This document shows, piece by piece, positions 44,818-55,241 of a stretch of DNA of 64,000 bases. The stretch comes from Owenia fusiformis (Eukaryota > Annelida > Polychaeta > Sabellida > Oweniidae). Location of the stretch: NCBI GenBank assembly GCA_903813345.2, contig CAIIXF020000004.1:4607525-4671524 (forward strand), given 5' to 3'. Made by a program: the position numbers and the translations under genes. Position 1 is the first letter of the stretch; each line of letters begins with the position of its first letter. The notes beneath the pieces were generated by a model. That model saw only the letters and a list, made by a program, of their open reading frames with translations, made no database searches and was not told the DNA's origin.

Positions 44818-47468
44818 ATATATATATATATTTTTTTTTTATTTTTTTTTATTGAATCAAACATAAAATAATACATTAAACAAGGCAATGATAAAATATT
44901 AAACCACTTTCACACCACCTCCATTCATTCAGACATTCGCAACAGTCATACCCAGAAGTTCTGGTATATACATAAACATCACTGCTACCCACCTAATTAC
45001 ACAGACGTATCGTCGGTGTATCATGGCGGAACTTCCTCCGGGACTAGGTTTCGGTAAGATTTTTTTATTTCCCGATTTACACCTACTTATAAGTCACGTT
45101 GTGGATAATAATTTGGCTCGAAGTTAAGGAAGATAGTCTAGTTTGAGAATGTGTCGATGGTTTTAGGTTGTATATGTTAACAAAGACACAATTCACGTAT
45201 TTAGTCCCTCGCTTTTCTTACACTGACGATCGGCATTCATATTGCCAATATTACACTGACATTGGTCGTTCGTCAGTGTAAGAAAAGCGAGGGACTAAAT
45301 ACGTGAATTGTGTCTTTGTTAACATATACAACCTAAAACCATCGACACATTCTCAAACTAGACTATCTTCCTTAACTTCGAGCCAAATTATTATCCACAA
45401 CGTGACTTATAAGTAGGTGTAAATCGGGAAATAAAAAAATCTTACCGAAACCTAGTCCCGGAGGAAGTTCCGCCATGATACACCGACGATACGTCTGTGT
45501 AATTAGGTGGGTAGCAGTGAACATGGTATTTTCAAATTGAGTCACGTCCAAGTTGGGATTTACCTCATTAAATTGTTTTGCATATATATAATATTTGATT
45601 GCTAGTGATAGCCTGTTTAGCAAAGTGTTTTCATTATTTACAGATCTTCCGAATACCATATCATGGGCATTAAAATTAAGATTTACATTGAATAATTTCC
45701 CCAAATTCTCTTTAATAGCTTTCAAAAAAAGCTGAACCCGCCTACATTCCCAAAACTTGTGCTTTAAAGTGTCTCTTAATGGACAGTAACTACATCTAGC
45801 ATCCTGTTTAATTCCTATCTGCGTTAAGTAAGCATTTGTGGTACAAATACCATGTAGAATCTTAAATTGAAGTTGTCGAATTTTATTTTGTTTCGTGCAG
45901 CTATAAGCCATTTTAAAATAATCTATTCTTCCTAACTCACGATCATGTTCATTTTTATATAGTGGTTCCAAATATTTGTTTCTATTTAATATTTTTTGAA
46001 TTGACTTCACTGTTAAACCATTCAATGACACTGGTTTTTCGCCAAGTGTTAAATGCACAAGATCCGTTTGTAGGCTCGGTTCAAAAACTGAAGTTAAGTC
46101 TCGCTTCAATAAACGTTTCCACTCCTTCGGTACAGCTGATATTATAGCATAATAATCAATAAAATTAATTTGTACGTTGTATTTTGCCTTAAAATCATAA
46201 TACTGTAAAAAATGTCCCTGGTCATTTAGGAGGTCATTTACGTAAACGACCCCATTATCCATAAGATGCTTATTTATGACCTCTTTGTTATTAATTAGGA
46301 CAAATCTATTATTCCAGAGTATTTCACTTTTAACTTCAGAACTAGTTCTTGGAGCTTGCATATTCCTTATATCAGAGTAAATTTGTAAAATATTTGAGTA
46401 AAATTCTGGCACGTCGTGGGCTATTGTTTTAATATCAAAATTACATTGTATAAAGAACTTAATTCCCCCAAGCGGTTTAAAGTACAATTCTGGAATATAT
46501 TTCCAATGACTTTGTCGAGGTTCGATTAATCTTTTTAGCCATATCAGTTTAAGTGCTTTTTCCATTGAAAACATGTCAATCATTCTCAGACCACCCTCGT
46601 CGTAATCACCAATTAAAGTTCGTCTCTTAACCTTTTCCGTTTTTCCACCCCATAGGAATGAATAAATTATCTGTTGTGCCCTTGTTAATATATCATTTGG
46701 GGTATTTGTCATTGACATGGAATATACCAGTTTAGAAATACCAAGCGTTTTAATTATCAGAACTCGACCATATAAAGTTAAATTTCTTCTTGACCACATT
46801 TTCAATACTTTTTGAATCGAGTCTAATTTCTTCTCAAAGTTAACAAAATCATTTGATTTCTTATTATATGAGACACAAATTCCCAGAAATTTACTTGGAT
46901 CTTTAACCCATTTTAAACCGTATAACTTATCCTCAGTTTTAGATCTTTCTGAACCAATATACATACATTCTGTCTTTTCTTTGTTAATACATAATCCAGA
47001 AATATCTTTAAATTCATCAAAAATGTTTAAAGCCAGTTTAAGAGATTCTTTGCTATCTACTGTCAGTGTTGTATCGTCAGCAAATAACTCGATCTTTTGC
47101 TCATTGTTTCCCAAGCGGATTCCTTTAATAGTCTGATGTTGTCTAATTCTAATTGCCAGGACTTCTATCACTAAGATAAATGTCAAACAACTCAAGGGGT
47201 CCCCCTGCCTACATGATCTTTTAATATCGAACCAGCCAGTTGATCTATTATTATTCAAAACACAACTCTTTATATCTGTATAGAATAATTTTACCCATTT
47301 AATTAGTGTGTCCCCGAAATTAAAAAGTCTCAACACATGTTCTATATACTCGAATTCAACACTATCGTAGGCTTTAAAAAAATCGACCATGCAAATAATG
47401 CCTGGAATGCACTTTTTCTTAGAATATTCAAGAATATCCTCTAGGTACCGTATGTTTTCGCCAATAAA
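44818..47468 (-). mobile_element. 5'-truncated L1-like non-LTR retrotransposon
   Basis: The element is on the minus strand. A poly(A) tail (T-runs on the plus strand at 44831-44850, after an AT microsatellite) marks its 3' end. The 5' end is cut inside the reverse transcriptase at 47468. Exact 18-bp duplications (44800-44817 and 47469-47486) show insertion by target-primed reverse transcription. The long intact ORF argues for a recent event. The last 500 bp at the 3' side are a perfect palindrome (44979-45520). Confidence 0.9.
44979..45520. repeat. Perfect palindrome, 251-bp arms, 40-bp loop
   Basis: 44979-45229 is the exact reverse complement of 45270-45520 as far as I compared it base by base (most of the length). 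The right arm holds the 3' end of the LINE ORF. The left arm repeats it in the plus orientation (ATG at 45023 to TAA at 45127 reading MAELPPGLG... again). It is younger than other repeats here, or a sequencing or assembly fold-over artefact. Confidence 0.9.
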
Positions 47469-47474
47469 ACTTAT
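45372..47474 (-). CDS. Reverse transcriptase ORF2, 5' truncated
   Basis: An open minus-strand frame of about 700 codons runs from the truncation point to the TAA at 45372. The first internal ATG is at 47390 (672 residues), but the frame is open upstream with IGENIRYLEDILEY, a block typical of L1/Tx1-clade RT. Then come IICMVDFFKAYDSVEFEYI (palm motif A), SCRQGDPLSCLTFILVIEVL (motif B), FADDTTL (catalytic FADD of motif C), INKEKTE, KFLGI and LTLYGRVLIIKTL. Near the C-terminus is a Cys/His cluster (CSYCPLRDTLKHKFWEC) as in L1-like ORF2. The endonuclease domain is missing, so the copy cannot move by itself. The last 34 codons, from MAELPPGLG, lie in the right palindrome arm. Confidence 0.9.
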   Translation of the reverse strand: MSFIGENIRYLEDILEYSKKKCIPGIICMVDFFKAYDSVEFEYIEHVLRLFNFGDTLIKWVKLFYTDIKSCVLNNNRSTGWFDIKRSCRQGDPLSCLTFILVIEVLAIRIRQHQTIKGIRLGNNEQKIELFADDTTLTVDSKESLKLALNIFDEFKDISGLCINKEKTECMYIGSERSKTEDKLYGLKWVKDPSKFLGICVSYNKKSNDFVNFEKKLDSIQKVLKMWSRRNLTLYGRVLIIKTLGISKLVYSMSMTNTPNDILTRAQQIIYSFLWGGKTEKVKRRTLIGDYDEGGLRMIDMFSMEKALKLIWLKRLIEPRQSHWKYIPELYFKPLGGIKFFIQCNFDIKTIAHDVPEFYSNILQIYSDIRNMQAPRTSSEVKSEILWNNRFVLINNKEVINKHLMDNGVVYVNDLLNDQGHFLQYYDFKAKYNVQINFIDYYAIISAVPKEWKRLLKRDLTSVFEPSLQTDLVHLTLGEKPVSLNGLTVKSIQKILNRNKYLEPLYKNEHDRELGRIDYFKMAYSCTKQNKIRQLQFKILHGICTTNAYLTQIGIKQDARCSYCPLRDTLKHKFWECRRVQLFLKAIKENLGKLFNVNLNFNAHDMVFGRSVNNENTLLNRLSLAIKYYIYAKQFNEVNPNLDVTQFENTMFTATHLITQTYRRCIMAELPPGLGFGKIFLFPDLHLLISHVVDNNLARS

Positions 47475-47853
47475 GGTGAAATATATGATTGTCTTAAATC
47501 ACTTGCCATGCACATGGACCTTCATTATATATGGGCGAAAAACTTAAGAATACGGTCGACTGAGAAGATAAATGGATTTTCGACCGTCGGACAGCATCTG
47601 AAAATTATTTTAGTAAAGATTAATAGTAATCATATAATTAGTAATTTATACTGTACGTACAATAAATAATTGTCCTATTGGATACTCACCCTATGGTAAT
47701 ACAATTGTTGGCGTCTTTTCAAATACCTAAGTTCTTATAAATGCGGCAAACCTGGGTCACATAGGCGTGAATCCAGGTACGCTTAACGGATATAAGTGTG
47801 ATCAATTTCATAGTTTGAGTACATATAGTTCGTAATACTCATGAACCGACTTC

Positions 47854-50800
47854 TTAAAGTACTTTAGTCAGACTATGAGTGAAGCGTGGAAATACACATA
47901 AATTACCACACGTTTCTTTAAGCGTTTTATTAACAGCTTTGATATACGATGCAATCTTGAATGTATCTTGTTTCGAAAACGGATTGAAAAATCCACTTGT
48001 GTTTCTATGGTGATTACCCTCGGAGTTACAAACAGTGCATTTGAGAATATCTTCTGATATGTTAAATCCAAGAAAACGACCAATTCTTAAAAGCTCGTGT
48101 CTTAAATTTGTTTTAAGATTCTCGTAATGCACAATTAATGACGTATTATCAATTTCATATGCCTTTAACGCAAAGAGTGTTCCTTTTAACCATACGTCTC
48201 TTTTTGTAGCACGTTCTCTCAAAAACTTGTTAAAACGTGCCCCCATCTTCTTTTCGTTAAATATGTCTTCTGTGATTACCGACACATGATCCCCATTAAC
48301 TCGTTTAAACTCTGCCATTAAAGCATCGAATGGGTTTCGTAATATGATAATGGCGCGTTGATATCTTCCACTGCCCAAGGTATGCACTATGTGCGTTTTA
48401 ACAACAACGACATGTCCGTCTTTTTGTCCCTCGCCAGGAAACCCATTGGCTTTCAACACGATGTCATTGTACACTGCCCCAGTGTATATACCTAGAAGAC
48501 AAATAGTTTATGTTATTTATAGCCACTATTGATTGTTGATATTTTCAATTTCTGTTCAGGTACTTCGGTCAGCTAATGTGTGATCATTTCGACAGCATTT
48601 ATGTGTGCTTTTTTGATGACAACACACCTACTACAATGTAAATACATGTGCAGTCTTTGACAAGTTTTGTTTGTGGTAATACGAACCGAAATTACATCAC
48701 ATATAGTGCAAATATGATTGCGATGATTATTTTCAACCTACATAAAATATGTTCGAGATCAGCTGTTAAAAGAGCATTGATAGATATTTGCTATACATGC
48801 AATGGGACTCTTTAATTTTCTATGCATAGTACACGGGATACTAGAGTATCCGCGTATATTGAGTATGACCGGTTCTAAGCTTACGAGTGTGACCGTATTT
48901 CTGTTCCTATAAACAGACGAGGTGAGTACTTGCTTTTTATGAACACTTTCGAACGTTTTCTTTTTATCCTACTTGGTCAATGAATGATACTTGGTATACT
49001 TATAATGCCAGGCATATCACAAGGGGCCTTAATCAACAGAAAACGTATTAATATTAGATTGAAGCCGTAAAATCCTAGTTTCCAGCATCTTTGATCAGTT
49101 TTTGTCTAACACAACGCAACTCCGAAGAGGATGACACATCTTATGTATAACATATAGCTAGATCTACGATTTAGTCATGAATATTTTAAATAATTTAGCC
49201 TGCTCTGTCTAAATATGATACATCTTTGAATTTTTGAGAATACGAATGTCACTGGTGCCCCATTATTGGAGAATACGGTTGTGAAATGTCTTGGATGCCG
49301 TGTTACACTCGTTTCCATGACATTTCACAAGCGTATCCTCTGGGAAAAGATAAATCCTTCTCTTGCTCACTCTACGGGGGATCATATAAACTGAGATTTG
49401 GAGATCTTGTTCAGGTTAGCCATAAAAAGGTTTGGGATTTGTTTTTTTCTACTGTGATATTAATGATTTGGCTCTAAGGCGAGAAATCTGTACTTTCTGA
49501 TTGATATTCCATTATGAACAGTTACATTGCTAAAATAGCTCATGTTTAACATTTTCTTGTTACATTACTATTAAATACAGCATAAACTATATTCAACAAA
49601 CACAATTTCAAAAAGGATAATATAGAAGTTAACCTTTATTTTCCATTTTTAAGCAGCTGTGCCTCTCATGACTTTCCAAAACAGGTCATATTCGTAGCCT
49701 AAGAACCGGTCATACTCAATATACGCGGATACTCTAGTTACCCGTGATAGTAGTTCATTTGCATTCCCTGGAGAAATCCTATGTTAAACATAGGGAAACA
49801 TTTGATTCCGATTGGTCTATAATCAGAATTTCGTCCCAATATCTCTACATTGTTATAACTCACTTTTTGCAGTTTTGAGATAAGTATTACTATCTTTCTA
49901 AATTTTCCACGAGGTATTCATATCTGAGGTCCATTTCAATATATCTAAACTCCTTTTGGAGACATCCGGTGCCGCATTGTTATAAGTGCAAAATGAGGAA
50001 AAAAAGTTGGCCAACCTATATATCCATTTGGGTAGGCAGCAGAGCCAATAAGATTACATCATTTTGACCATGGGACTAAATAGTTATAAAAATGTCGAAA
50101 TAATGGGACGATCACTTAAGTGTACTTAACATGTAATTAACAAAGGAGGTCATAATTCATGACACTATATACGTCATGTAGTATAAACAAAATGGAAGCA
50201 GATATGATATTATTTGAAACAAAAATAAAAGTTCATTCACTGAACTTGATTATAATTGCTGACTTGTTATACCATTACCAGTCAAAATGGAACATGAGTC
50301 ATATTCTGTGTACTTAGATGTAGAGCAATTAACTCTAACTATGGAATGATATGCACTCTAAAGAAATTCTCTCTCTAAAATGTAATGGTAGTCAGTAGGC
50401 TAAATATATAAGCACTAGTGCCAAAGGGAAATGACCAAACGTTGTAATGGAACTTAGCGAGATCTAGACATATAAATCTAGACTCAGAAGTGATTTTAAG
50501 AATGCTGCCAGGGTTTTCGACAAACATTTTAGAGCTGCTAAGAGATCATATGATAAAATTAATTTAGAGGATATTGAAAATGCTTGTGTAAATGACCCTA
50601 AAATGTTTTAAAACTTCATTAAATCCACTGGCCCGAAGAGGAAAAACGATATTCCCTTTGAAACAAAGGGTTATGATGGTCAACCAAATGAAGTATGCAA
50701 AAATGATAATGTGAAAAGTATGCTTCATATATTCTTTAATTTATGTTTTGAAAATAGCAAAATACCAAATGTTAGAGCTATTATTTATCCTATACCTAAA

Positions 50801-53091
50801 GGATATAAAGATAAGCGTATAGCTCTTAATTACAGAGGAATACATATAGTCTTGTATATATAAGTTTTATAGCAGTGTTATTAATAACAGACTTGTCAAA
50901 TTTTATGATTCAGAAGGTATTCTGGTTGATGAACAAAATGGCTTTAGACAAGGAAGATCATGCAATGATCACATATTTATTTAAACTCCATTGTTCAAAA
51001 TTCCATTGAAAATAAATCAAGTATATTTGCTGGGTTCATTGACCTCCAGAAGGCGTTTGATTTAATCGACAGGAATCTACTATTTTATACACTTCTAAGA
51101 AATATCAATAGCTGTTATTGTACAGATAACACATTAATCGTGGGATAAATACAGATATTCAACTCTACAGAATTCGATATTTGTAATTTTTTATTTAATT
51201 GTTTTTGTAGCGCTTCAGTTCATTGTATTAGTTGAAAAGGACCAAGATGTGATCCTAAACGTCTTGAGAAGTTTAAAAATAAAGGTTGTGAAAAGAAGAA
51301 AATAATTTTGTGATTTAATGATCCAACCTGAAGAAAATGTTTATTAATATAATACTCCTATCACAATATACACACATTTTCATCTGAATTTATAAGTATC
51401 AAAGGAAGCATTATTTCTGGGACAACCCTCGTAATACATGGATACTATATTGAACATTTGTCATCGAACAGTTAATTTAGTTTTAAAACTATTTTAACAC
51501 CCTACATTGTGTCAACGTTATGTCGCGTTACCATGTATAAATGGCTATAAAAGTCATAATGCCATGTGCGTATAGCCAAAAGCTGTAACTATCACGCTAA
51601 TACATTGCAATTCGTTCTTTTTTATGTACACAATAAATACGTGGACATAAACTTTTCCATTAAAAAGTTAACGCTAATGTGTACAACGTATTTTACATAA
51701 CATTGATGGACATGGGGTGTCAGATGACCCCCCTGGCGTTTCAAAAGTTAAAGAGGTACGGTAAAAAGTGAGGTACCATATTATCATTCAAAACTCTCGA
51801 GGAAGGTGTATTAAAATCCTAAAAAGTAGGTCAAATGGGGTCAAAAGTAGGTCAAAGTAACACAGGGGTCAGCTTTTTCGCGTATTTTTTACTTTTTTTT
51901 TTTATATATAGTCAAAACAACATACACTCCGCTCCATAAGTTTAGCAACCTTATTAGCTCGTTTAGCTTATGTCTTAATAGGGATGGTGTGAATTTCAAG
52001 CAATTTCTGAAAAAATCCCAAGTTTCCAACATCCTAATTTAGCCACTTTTCCCCCGATCAAGTCGATTTTTTCAAAAAAAGGATATTTTATCTGTAGCTA
52101 TAGGCTATAATAATGATACACAACATTTTCATCATATTTTAGAAATCGAGTCCATGAGACTCAAGAACTGGTTTTACCTTACCTTATTCTTCGGCCACAG
52201 TGTGGCCTTACGCTATCATCAAGCCCTGTTTGTTTTATTGCTTTTTACTCTATCCCGTGTGGACTGTTGCTATACATTAACTCAAATGTAATAAACATAC
52301 CTTTATTGAACTTCTATGAAGTCTTAGTACATATGACCATCTACATCGGCTTTTATTTAGAGCAATCTTTTGAAAAAGATCATTCGGTAAAAGCGGCCAT
52401 TTTGTTTTTCGCTAAAGCGAGATAAAGATCAACCTCAACAGATGTTTTTATAAATGGCAGACCAAATGATTTTAAGTTTAGACGAAAGCATGCAATATCT
52501 CACAAAGGATAGTATTCGTTTACATTCTATTTGATGAAATTTTCTCATTACAAATTTTAGAGTAACATTTCAAAAATCTCACTCCAGAATCACCTCTTTC
52601 ACATGCCATGTCTTCTAGTCAAGTAATTTGGCTAGAGACTCGAGTAAGTTTTACCAACCTGTTATTTGTTGTATAAGATGTCTCATCCATGTATTTCCAG
52701 ACCCGGGAAAACTGTAAAGTGCTGTAACAGGCAATAACCTCTTGGAGTAATGTAAAGGCTGACAGGTGCTAATTAAATCAGTTGGTTGGCATTTGTATTG
52801 AATCTCGCTATGTACGACGCTGGTACTACCATCAACCGTCTCTTTTGATACTTCAAACTTGCTTGCGTTGTCATTTTCGGTGTCTTGAGAGAAACTTCTG
52901 GAAACGACCGTGACGTATTTTGGCTGTTTCCCCTCGTTAAGCTGTTTTGTAAACATTTCTTGTACATTTGTTACATCTTTTTGAAGTAACATTTTGTTTA
53001 ATAACATAATACAGCAAAAAGTCAAAGCAATAAATATCAAGATTGGAAAAGATTTTTTTCTCATTATTATGCTACACTTATCGCATATCAT
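47854..53091 (-). CDS. WSCD-type membrane sulfotransferase, two exons
   Basis: Exon 1 is 53091-52659 and exon 2 is 48491-47854, with a GT-AG phase-1 intron of 4.2 kb. The joined 1071 nt encode 356 residues. Residues about 15-32 (FPILIFIALTFCCIMLL) form a signal anchor, giving a type II Golgi membrane topology. YSFPGSGNTW at 126-135 is the 5'-phosphosulfate (PAPS) binding loop. RAIIILRNPFDA at 190-201 is the 3'-phosphate binding block, and KTH at 176-178 lies between. GIYTGAVYND and GFPGEG match the sulfotransferase domain of WSCD1/2 proteins, but no WSC domain is present. It probably transfers sulfate from PAPS to a glycan or glycoprotein; the acceptor is unknown. A close paralogue of exon 2 is at 62556-63184. 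The intron is loaded with transposon remnants. Confidence 0.9.
48832..49746. mobile_element. CAC...GTG element, 915 bp, 6-bp duplication ATAGTA
   Basis: It lies within the sulfotransferase intron. The left end CACGGGATACTAGAGTATCC and the right end inverse (GGATACTCTAGTTACCCGTG) extend for about 55 bp, including GAGTATGACCGGTTCT. ATAGTA occurs exactly outside both ends (48826-48831 and 49747-49752). The interior is non-coding. Its end is related to that of 36408-38082. Confidence 0.85.
49753..50460. other. Intronic, no gene
   Basis: 50405-50455 is a short copy of the dispersed family seen at 43785. Otherwise unremarkable. Confidence 0.4.
50465..51115 (+). pseudogene. Non-LTR reverse transcriptase remnant
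   Basis: The plus strand, in shifting frames, reads IPKGYKDKRIALNYRGI, then NNRLVKFYDSEG, DEQNGFRQGRSCNDHI and FIDLQKAFDLIDRNLL. These are the early RT blocks of a CR1/RTE-like element, from PIPKxxK through motif A (DLQKAFD). Stops and frameshifts separate them and the region after motif A is lost. It lies antisense to the host gene, within its intron. Confidence 0.8.
51116..52650. other. Intronic, no gene; one mariner-type end
   Basis: Near 51928 the words TACACTCCGCTCCATAAGTT resemble the terminal repeat of 54367-55239, with no second end nearby. No exon is recognised. Confidence 0.4.
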
Positions 53092-53312
53092 GTTAATTAA
53101 ATTTAATGTGTTTTACTGTGCGTAATTATTTATTTTACTTAAATGTACGAGGGGTGATCCAAAAGTCTTGGACGCCCTGCTCTAACTTTGCTATTTTCTA
53201 ATGTAATTACATGAAACTTTCAGATAATAAAGATCAACATCTTAACAACTTTGTGTATAAGTTTCAACAGAAACTAATAAAATTTAGCTACTTTTCTGAA
53301 TATTTTTTAATA

Positions 53313-54073
53313 CCGGGTCCCTGCCACCCGGAACGGTATTTAAATATAGCAAATCACGTCACAACTGTTTTAATATGGGAAATACTTCAGGTGCAGGTGC
53401 ACAACCTAACACCAGTCATGATATGAGAGAATTTCCGATTTTCAGTCTGAGAGTCATCTGCCATTATCATCTTCACATATTAAGACCTTCTTTTCAACAT
53501 ATTTTCCATGAATTTGAACACATTTTTCACACCGCTTTACCAATGAATGAAAGACATTTATGAAACCCCCATTGCTTATGTGATATAAATGCTGCTGGAG
53601 TGCCACTCTATTCTCATCCGATGAGTCAAAAAACATTTTCTTCCAACCCTCCTTTCAACTTGGAGAAAAGGAAGAAAATCACACTGAGTCATATTTAGAC
53701 TGTATCGTGCATATGGAAGCTGCTCAAGGTCAATAATAGTGACAATATGTTGTAGAATTCTTTGTTCCACTTTGATTTCTTTCATGTTCTGCATCTCAGC
53801 AGCCACCTTGGAGCGAAAATGATACCAGAATGAGGGTTGATTGGCTGATGTCATTTTCTTAGTACTTTACATATACGGCCATTGTCATATGTGACATTAA
53901 AATTAAATCACAATTAATTGGTTGCCTAGTAACAAAGGAAGTAAACTAACATGGTTAGACATTCAAAATTTAAGGAAAGATAGTGGTCAAGACTTGCAAA
54001 ACAAGTCAAATAGCGGCAACATTTAAGGCTGAAAGTTGCCATATGTGAATACCGTTCCGGGTGGCAGGGTCCC
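53313..54073 (-). mobile_element. Nested mariner-like element with transposase remnant
   Basis: The ends CCGGGTCCCTGCCACCCGG and CCGGGTGGCAGGGTCCC are inverted, followed by AACGGTATT on both sides, with TA flanks (53311-53312 and 54074-54075). It is inserted inside the 53148-54240 element. Confidence 0.82.
53454..53854 (-). pseudogene. Mariner transposase remnant
   Basis: The minus strand reads LPYARYSLNMTQCDFLPFLQ, equivalent to the mariner block HPPYSPDLAPxDFxLFxxLK, with the Ser-Pro-Asp altered. After a frameshift near 53600 it reads INVFHSLVKRCEKCVQIHGK followed by YVEKK, the canonical mariner C-terminus (W..R..KCI...G.YFE). The N-terminal half is missing. It is dead. Confidence 0.75.
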
Positions 54074-54242
54074 TATATTGATAACTATCTAGAAAGCTAC
54101 ATAAAATATATCATTTCACCATGAAATTGATGCACAAAGTAGTTAAGTTGTTGGTCTTTATTATTGGAAAGTTTAAAGTTATTTTGTCAAAAACCAACAA
54201 AATTAGAACAGGGCGTCCAAGACTTTTGGATCACCCCTCGTA

Positions 54243-54364
54243 TACAGAAACGTTTCTGATCGGATGTATCTCTAAACAAGTGCCACTTCGATAAGTCTAT
54301 GCGTCGTGTATCTATTTTTAAAATATGTTCGATCGGTGATGTATTCTACTGTGTGAAGCATAAA
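54243..54364. other. Short spacer between two TA-flanked elements
   Basis: About 120 bp separates the outer mariner from the long-armed element at 54367. Nothing is recognisable in it. Confidence 0.4.
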
Positions 54365-54366
54365 TA

Positions 54367-55239
54367 CACTCCCCTCCATAAGTTTGGCAACCTTTTTTCC
54401 CCCATTGAACTACGTGTTAAAGCCTCTTTACCTTTGAATTTTTATTTACTTAACCTGCAATAAAAATACTTATACTATTGATGGTAACGTAATTTGACTT
54501 TAATTGCAATATCTCCAAATTTTCTCAATTTTTTCCTCAATTACAATAGGTCGAAAATTGATGATAAATTTGATGAATTTTGGAAAATCGACATTTCCAT
54601 GTTAACCAATGGGAAATGGTAGGTTTGCCGCAAGTCATATGACAGAATATCCATCCATCCGAGTCCTTGCAAAAAATACGAGTTAGGCAGGCAATTGAAT
54701 TTGCTAACTTTATTTAACAAAAAATTGATATGTTTCTTCAGGTTCAACAAAGTTATAGGGCTTTAAAGTCAAAATTGTTTTTCAAAAAACCTCTCCCATT
54801 GAAATAACACAGGAGGCGAAAAATTATTTTCAAAAATGACTTTGAAGCGCTGTAACTTTAATATTCATCAAATAAACTTATCACTTAGTGTTCAAAAAAG
54901 TTAGACAATTCAATTTTCTATATAAAAATATTTTTTGCTGAATCTTTTACTGAAAAGATATCCTGATTTCTGATTTGCCCCGAACCCTCCATTTCCCATT
55001 GGATTACATGGGAATGACGATTTTCAAAAATTCATCAAATTTATCATCAATTTTCGACCTATTGTAATTGAGAAAAAAATTGAGAAAATTTGGAGGTATT
55101 GGAAATAAAGTCAAGTTACGTTTCCATTAATATTATAAGTTATTTCATCGCCGGTGAAGTAAATAAAAATTCAAACGTAAAGAGGCTTTAACACGTAGTT
55201 CAATGGGGAAAAAAGGTTGCCAAACTTATGGAGGGAGTG
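54367..55239. mobile_element. Tc/mariner-type element with about 250-bp inverted arms
   Basis: The ends CACTCCCCTCCATAAGTTTG and the inverse ending GGAGGGAGTG are flanked by TA (54365-54366 and 55240-55241). Arms 54367-54619 and 54988-55239 match along their length, at about 85%. The interior carries no transposase. Related single ends lie at 15690 and 51928. Part of the arm (TCCTCAATTACAAT(A/G)GGT) recurs inside the 28610-30509 element. Confidence 0.85.
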
Positions 55240-55241
55240 TA

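Larger units (their letters stand above)
53148..54240. mobile_element. Outer mariner-type element (host of a nested one)
   Basis: The ends CGAGGGGTGATCCAAAAGTC and GACTTTTGGATCACCCCTCG are perfect inverted repeats that continue with TTGGACGCCCTG. They are flanked by TA (53146-53147 and 54241-54242). Its own sequence is only about 330 bp, because a second element occupies 53313-54073. The outer end is 57 bp upstream of the sulfotransferase start codon. Confidence 0.85.
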
